A DNA stretch of 8,893 nucleotides from Nitriliruptoraceae bacterium (lineage in GTDB: Bacteria; Actinomycetota; Nitriliruptoria; Nitriliruptorales; Nitriliruptoraceae): NCBI GenBank assembly GCA_007134165.1, contig SLLJ01000249.1, forward strand, positions 1-8,893. Direction: 5' to 3'. Below, piece by piece: positions 6,637-8,893 of this stretch; the stretch's first letter is position 1; every line of letters begins with the position of its first letter. Made by a program: the position numbers and the translations under genes. The notes under the pieces were generated by a model, which saw nothing but the letters and a program-made list of their open reading frames with translations, ran no database searches and had not been told where the DNA came from.

Positions 6637-6666
6637 GCCGGGATCAGGCGTCGAGCAGGTCCGTGC
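6623..6666. terminator. Weak hairpin between convergent kinase and Cys/His genes
   Basis: GCACGGA at 6623-6629 is the exact reverse complement of TCCGTGC at 6660-6666. It encloses both stop codons (6634-6636 on plus, 6644-6646 on minus) in a 30-nt loop that contains a smaller 4-bp stem. The position suits a shared bidirectional terminator for convergent genes. The long loop and lack of a T-run make this uncertain, and Rho-dependent termination is equally likely. Confidence 0.22.
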
Positions 6667-6955
6667 GGTTGGTGCGGCTGACCGGCCGGTGGCCCACATG
6701 CCAGTGACGGCCATGCGGGCAGGCGTAGGCGTGCACGTCCTCACCCTGAGCCCAGTTGAGCACCCGGGCCGCACGGTGGGCGGCCTCCTCGCCGTAGCGC
6801 TTCTTGCCAGCACAGCACACGGCCCGGGATTGGTGGCGGGCGTGATAGCCCTGCACGACCCAGCGGTCGTATTCGGCCAGTTCGCTCAAGGCCTCGTGAT
6901 CGACCTGCACAGCGAGGCGTCGGCAGCCACGCAAGGTCTCGGTGATTCGGTCCAC
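6644..6955 (-). CDS. Small Cys/His-rich putative metal-binding protein
   Basis: This 103-residue basic protein has no recognised enzyme domain. Its C-terminal half has C47-C48, a basic helix K51-K-R-Y-G-E-E-A-A-H, then A-Y-A-C79-P-H-G-R-H84-W-H86-V-G-H89. From memory, small actinobacterial and actinophage proteins have a similar layout: K/R-R-Y/F, an Ala-rich helix, and A-Y-x-C-P near W-H-x-G/T. They are often read as degenerate zinc ribbons. Zinc binding is an inference, because the usual second C-x-x-C is not intact. The start is GTG 6955, chosen because GGAGG on the minus strand (6965-6961) lies 5 nt upstream. GTG 6961 also reads in frame but abuts the ribosome site directly. The gene converges on the kinase with 7 nt between stop codons and diverges from the amidohydrolase. 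Nucleic-acid binding is possible but not shown. Confidence 0.68.
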   Translation of the reverse strand: MDRITETLRGCRRLAVQVDHEALSELAEYDRWVVQGYHARHQSRAVCCAGKKRYGEEAAHRAARVLNWAQGEDVHAYACPHGRHWHVGHRPVSRTNRTDLLDA

Positions 6956-7006
6956 ACCCACCTCCTCGACCGGCGTCTGCTCCTCCTGTCGGACGCTCCG
7001 CCACGA

Positions 7007-7036
7007 ACCCTAGCGGTGCCCGGCGGCGGGTAAGGT
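7007..7036. promoter_or_regulatory. Possible divergent overlapping promoters
   Basis: The 121-nt divergent gap (6956-7076) contains TAAGGT on the plus strand (7031-7036), facing the amidohydrolase. On the minus strand it contains TAGGGT (7012-7007), facing the small Cys/His gene. Both fit the TANNNT -10 pattern. They are spaced so that each -10 falls where the other promoter's -35 would be, which would make them compete for polymerase. Neither has a convincing -35 sequence, so this is a motif-based guess. Confidence 0.28.
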
Positions 7037-7076
7037 CCTTGCCTGGCTACCGACCCACGTTCCCGAGGTTGCCGAG

Positions 7077-7949
7077 GTGCCCGTTGTCCCCGATCCGCTC
7101 CCGCCCGCGCGGACGGCCCCACCGGCTGACGGCTGGGTGGACAGCCACGTGCACCTGCTGCCCCCACGGCTGGCCGCCCGCGTGCGGGAGGTCTTCGACG
7201 CTCATCTGCCAGGGCTGCTGGCCTACTCCACCGACCCGCAGGCCGCGCTCGACGATCTCACGGCGGCCGGGATCGGTCAGATCTGGGTACTGCCCTACGC
7301 CCATGCGCCCGGTGTGGCCGACTGGTTGGTGCCCGCCACGGCCGAGCACCTCGCCGAACTCCGCGCCGAGCGGCATGACCTCGAGTTGATCCTCGCCGGG
7401 ACCCTGCACCCCGACGACGACGACCCGCTGGGGCTGTTGGACCGGGCACTCGACGACTACGGCGCCCGCGCCCTCAAGCTGCACTGCGCGGTCGGGTCGT
7501 TCGCCGCCGACGACCCCCGGCTCGAACCGGTCTGGCAGCGGTGCGCCGAACGGCAGCTCCCGGTGGTCATCCACGCCGGAAAGCACGACTCGGGGGTGGC
7601 CGCGCCGGCCGACGTCGCCGAACTCGACCGAGTCGCCACCCGCCACCCCGAGGTGCCGCTCATCGTGGCACACGCCGGCCATCCGGCCGTGGCGGCCACC
7701 CTCGAACTCGTGCACCGCCACCCCGGCGTGCACGCCGACCTCACCCCGGTGGTGACGCGCACCCCGACGCTCGGCGACGAGGACCTGCGCCGGTTCGCCG
7801 ACCGGTTGCTGTTCGGCTCGGACACGCCCAACACCGGCCATCGGGTCGGGCAGTTGGTGGACTTCCTGACCTCCCGCGACCTTCCCGACGAGGTGACCAC
7901 AGCGATCCTGGGTGGTACCGCCCGACGTCTGCTGGCGGCGGTGACCTGA
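7077..7949 (+). CDS. Amidohydrolase-related TIM-barrel metal-dependent hydrolase
   Basis: This 290-residue cytoplasmic protein belongs to the amidohydrolase superfamily, closest in layout to the amidohydrolase-2 / COG2159 type. Metal and catalytic motifs appear in the expected order: H24-V-H26 in D-S-H-V-H-L, G-T-L-H-P at 108-112, K134-L-H136, H166 in V-V-I-H-A-G, H199-A-G-H202, D249 in F-G-S-D-T-P, and the family-like ending I-L-G-G-T-A-R-R-L-L. Members hydrolyse C-N or C-O bonds or decarboxylate aromatic acids with a Zn- or Mn-type centre. The substrate cannot be told from sequence. GTG 7077 is chosen: GAGG (7065-7068) precedes it by 8 nt and the short N-terminal Pro-rich lead fits before the first strand. 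A second CCGAGGT copy overlaps the start itself. It stands alone on its strand, with a possible promoter at 7031, and ends at a hairpin shared with the convergent membrane-protein gene. Confidence 0.85.
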   Translation: MPVVPDPLPPARTAPPADGWVDSHVHLLPPRLAARVREVFDAHLPGLLAYSTDPQAALDDLTAAGIGQIWVLPYAHAPGVADWLVPATAEHLAELRAERHDLELILAGTLHPDDDDPLGLLDRALDDYGARALKLHCAVGSFAADDPRLEPVWQRCAERQLPVVIHAGKHDSGVAAPADVAELDRVATRHPEVPLIVAHAGHPAVAATLELVHRHPGVHADLTPVVTRTPTLGDEDLRRFADRLLFGSDTPNTGHRVGQLVDFLTSRDLPDEVTTAILGGTARRLLAAVT

Positions 7950-7954
7950 CGCCA

Positions 7955-7985
7955 GGCGGCGCCCGTGGCGGCTCATGGCGCCGCC
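7955..7985. terminator. Perfect 9-bp hairpin at convergent gene ends
   Basis: GGCGGCGCC (7955-7963) and GGCGCCGCC (7977-7985) are exact reverse complements separated by 13 nt. The structure begins 5 nt after the amidohydrolase stop. Its right arm encodes the last residues of the minus-strand SH3 protein, whose stop codon (7973-7975) lies in the loop. A very stable GC-only stem serving both convergent genes is a plausible bidirectional terminator. There is no T-run on either side, so it may act as an RNA 3'-end protecting stem rather than an intrinsic terminator. Confidence 0.45.
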
Positions 7986-8893
7986 GGCTCCAGATACCGA
8001 CCCGAGGCCCAGCCGTGGGTGCCGTCGTCGAACTGGAGTTGCATCCAGGCGGTGTCCCCGACGGCCTGGACCGCGCCGGTCGTCTCCACCACGGCACCCG
8101 GCGGTAGGGTGGTCACGACCTCGTGCTCGGTGCCGGCGCCCACCCGGACGTTGAGCCCGGCCTCGGCGACCACCCGCACCTGCAGGACCTCCGCGCCGAC
8201 CTCGTGGGGTGGGGCGGGTAGGGGCAGGGCATCCGGCGGCCGCTGAGCGCCGGCCAGCCCCTGATCGGCGAGCCAGGTCGACCACCGATCGACGGGCACC
8301 AGGGTCGCCATCGCCTCCCAGTGATCCGCGTACGGGGACCACGGATCGGCGGCCGGGGCCCGCACCGCGATCCCCAGGGCGAGGGCGGCTGCCGCCACCA
8401 GAACCACACGCACCACCAGCGGCGCCGCACGCAGCACGCTCGCCGCTGCCGCCGTCCCACGCAGCCGGGGTGGGCGTCGGCGCTGCGCCGACGCCCAGCA
8501 CACCGCACCCGCCGACCACACCGGCAGGAACCAGCGGGCCACGACCTGCTCGGGGTCGGTGACGACCACCGCGGGCAGCAGCCGTAGCCCGCGGTCGACG
8601 AGGACCACGGAGGCGACGACTACCAGCAGGTCGACCACGATCCGCCAGGGGGCGCGCAGCACGATGCCCGCCAGCCGCAGCGGGAGCCAGGCGATCGCCC
8701 AGCCGCGGATGCGCGGCGGCCAGCCCCCGATCAGCCGCAGGAACGGGTCCGCGAGCCAGCTGACGACCCGGTCGACGACGAGCACCGCCAGGGTCAGCAC
8801 ACCCGTCACGGCGGGCCAGCGCAGCGCGGCCGCCGCGACCACCAACGCTGCCGCGGGCGGCACGACCCACCGCAGGTGCCAGGCACCAGCGGC
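7973..8893 (-). CDS. Multi-span membrane protein with C-terminal bacterial SH3 domain (5' end cut off)
   Basis: At least 296 residues are visible from an in-frame GTG at 8863. The frame stays open to the window edge with ten more codons that read as membrane-like sequence, so the true start probably lies beyond 8893. Numbering from the GTG, hydrophobic segments lie at about 2-35, 55-70, 75-100 and 146-167, with Arg-rich loops between (127-135). A region with several Trp residues follows (about 172-200), then a Pro-rich linker. The C-terminal SH3-like domain spans about 226-293: L-N-V-R-V-G-A-G, a V-V-T-T-L-P-P-G turn, W-M-Q-L-Q, and G-W-A-S-G-R-Y-L. Bacterial SH3 domains of this kind usually sit outside the cell and bind cell-wall peptides or glycans, so a cell-envelope role is likely. 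The membrane part matches no family I recognise. It converges on the amidohydrolase with 23 nt between stops. Confidence 0.72.
   Translation of the reverse strand, partial: AAGAWHLRWVVPPAAALVVAAAALRWPAVTGVLTLAVLVVDRVVSWLADPFLRLIGGWPPRIRGWAIAWLPLRLAGIVLRAPWRIVVDLLVVVASVVLVDRGLRLLPAVVVTDPEQVVARWFLPVWSAGAVCWASAQRRRPPRLRGTAAAASVLRAAPLVVRVVLVAAAALALGIAVRAPAADPWSPYADHWEAMATLVPVDRWSTWLADQGLAGAQRPPDALPLPAPPHEVGAEVLQVRVVAEAGLNVRVGAGTEHEVVTTLPPGAVVETTGAVQAVGDTAWMQLQFDDGTHGWASGRYLEPAAP

Noticed and set aside
5071..6813. Minus-strand open frame opposite the kinase
   Set aside because: The plus strand encodes all histidine kinase boxes and two PAS domains; the opposite frame has no recognisable motif.
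7047..8870. Very long minus-strand open frame across the amidohydrolase and SH3 genes
   Set aside because: It runs antisense to a convincing amidohydrolase, and is out of frame with the SH3 protein, which has the better domain support.

Overview
The window is very GC-rich, gene-dense DNA, and almost every codon in the real genes ends in G or C. This points to an actinomycete (Actinomycetota). Family content agrees: two proteins start with a DUF2510 module (W-Y-D-D-P ... W-W-D-G ... W-T), there is a paired 'dynamin family protein / YfjP-like GTPase' locus of actinobacterial type, and intergenic -10-like boxes fit TANNNT. The class cannot be fixed from sequence alone.

Layout, left to right. 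(1) Positions 1-165 form a leader rich in inverted repeats, perhaps holding the end of an upstream gene. (2) A plus-strand cluster follows: a TusA-family sulfur-carrier protein (166-414), a dynamin-like GTPase with a C-terminal hydrophobic hairpin (424-2091), and a second GTPase with two C-terminal membrane segments (2088-3707). The two GTPase genes overlap at GTGA and look like obligate partners. (3) After an 82-nt gap with a possible promoter comes a second plus-strand cluster: two tandem paralogs of architecture DUF2510 - Pro-rich linker - one membrane span - PPC-like beta domain (3790-4470 and 4487-5146), the second joined by a TGATG overlap to a soluble PAS-PAS histidine kinase (5146-6636). 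(4) A small minus-strand Cys/His-rich protein (6644-6955) converges on the kinase and diverges from (5) a plus-strand TIM-barrel metal-dependent amidohydrolase (7077-7949). (6) A minus-strand multi-span membrane protein with a C-terminal bacterial SH3 domain (7973 to the right edge, 5' end cut off) converges on the amidohydrolase across a perfect 9-bp hairpin.

How the genes may work together. The GTPase pair resembles two-component bacterial dynamin systems that act on membranes as hetero-oligomers; its link to TusA is only positional. The second cluster is the most system-like part of the window: two membrane-anchored sensor-like proteins with near-identical motif layout, translationally coupled to a cytoplasmic PAS kinase that has no transmembrane sensor and no response regulator beside it. 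The proposal that the DUF2510/PPC proteins supply the envelope side of this kinase is an inference. No mobile elements, CRISPR arrays, tRNA or rRNA genes were seen.
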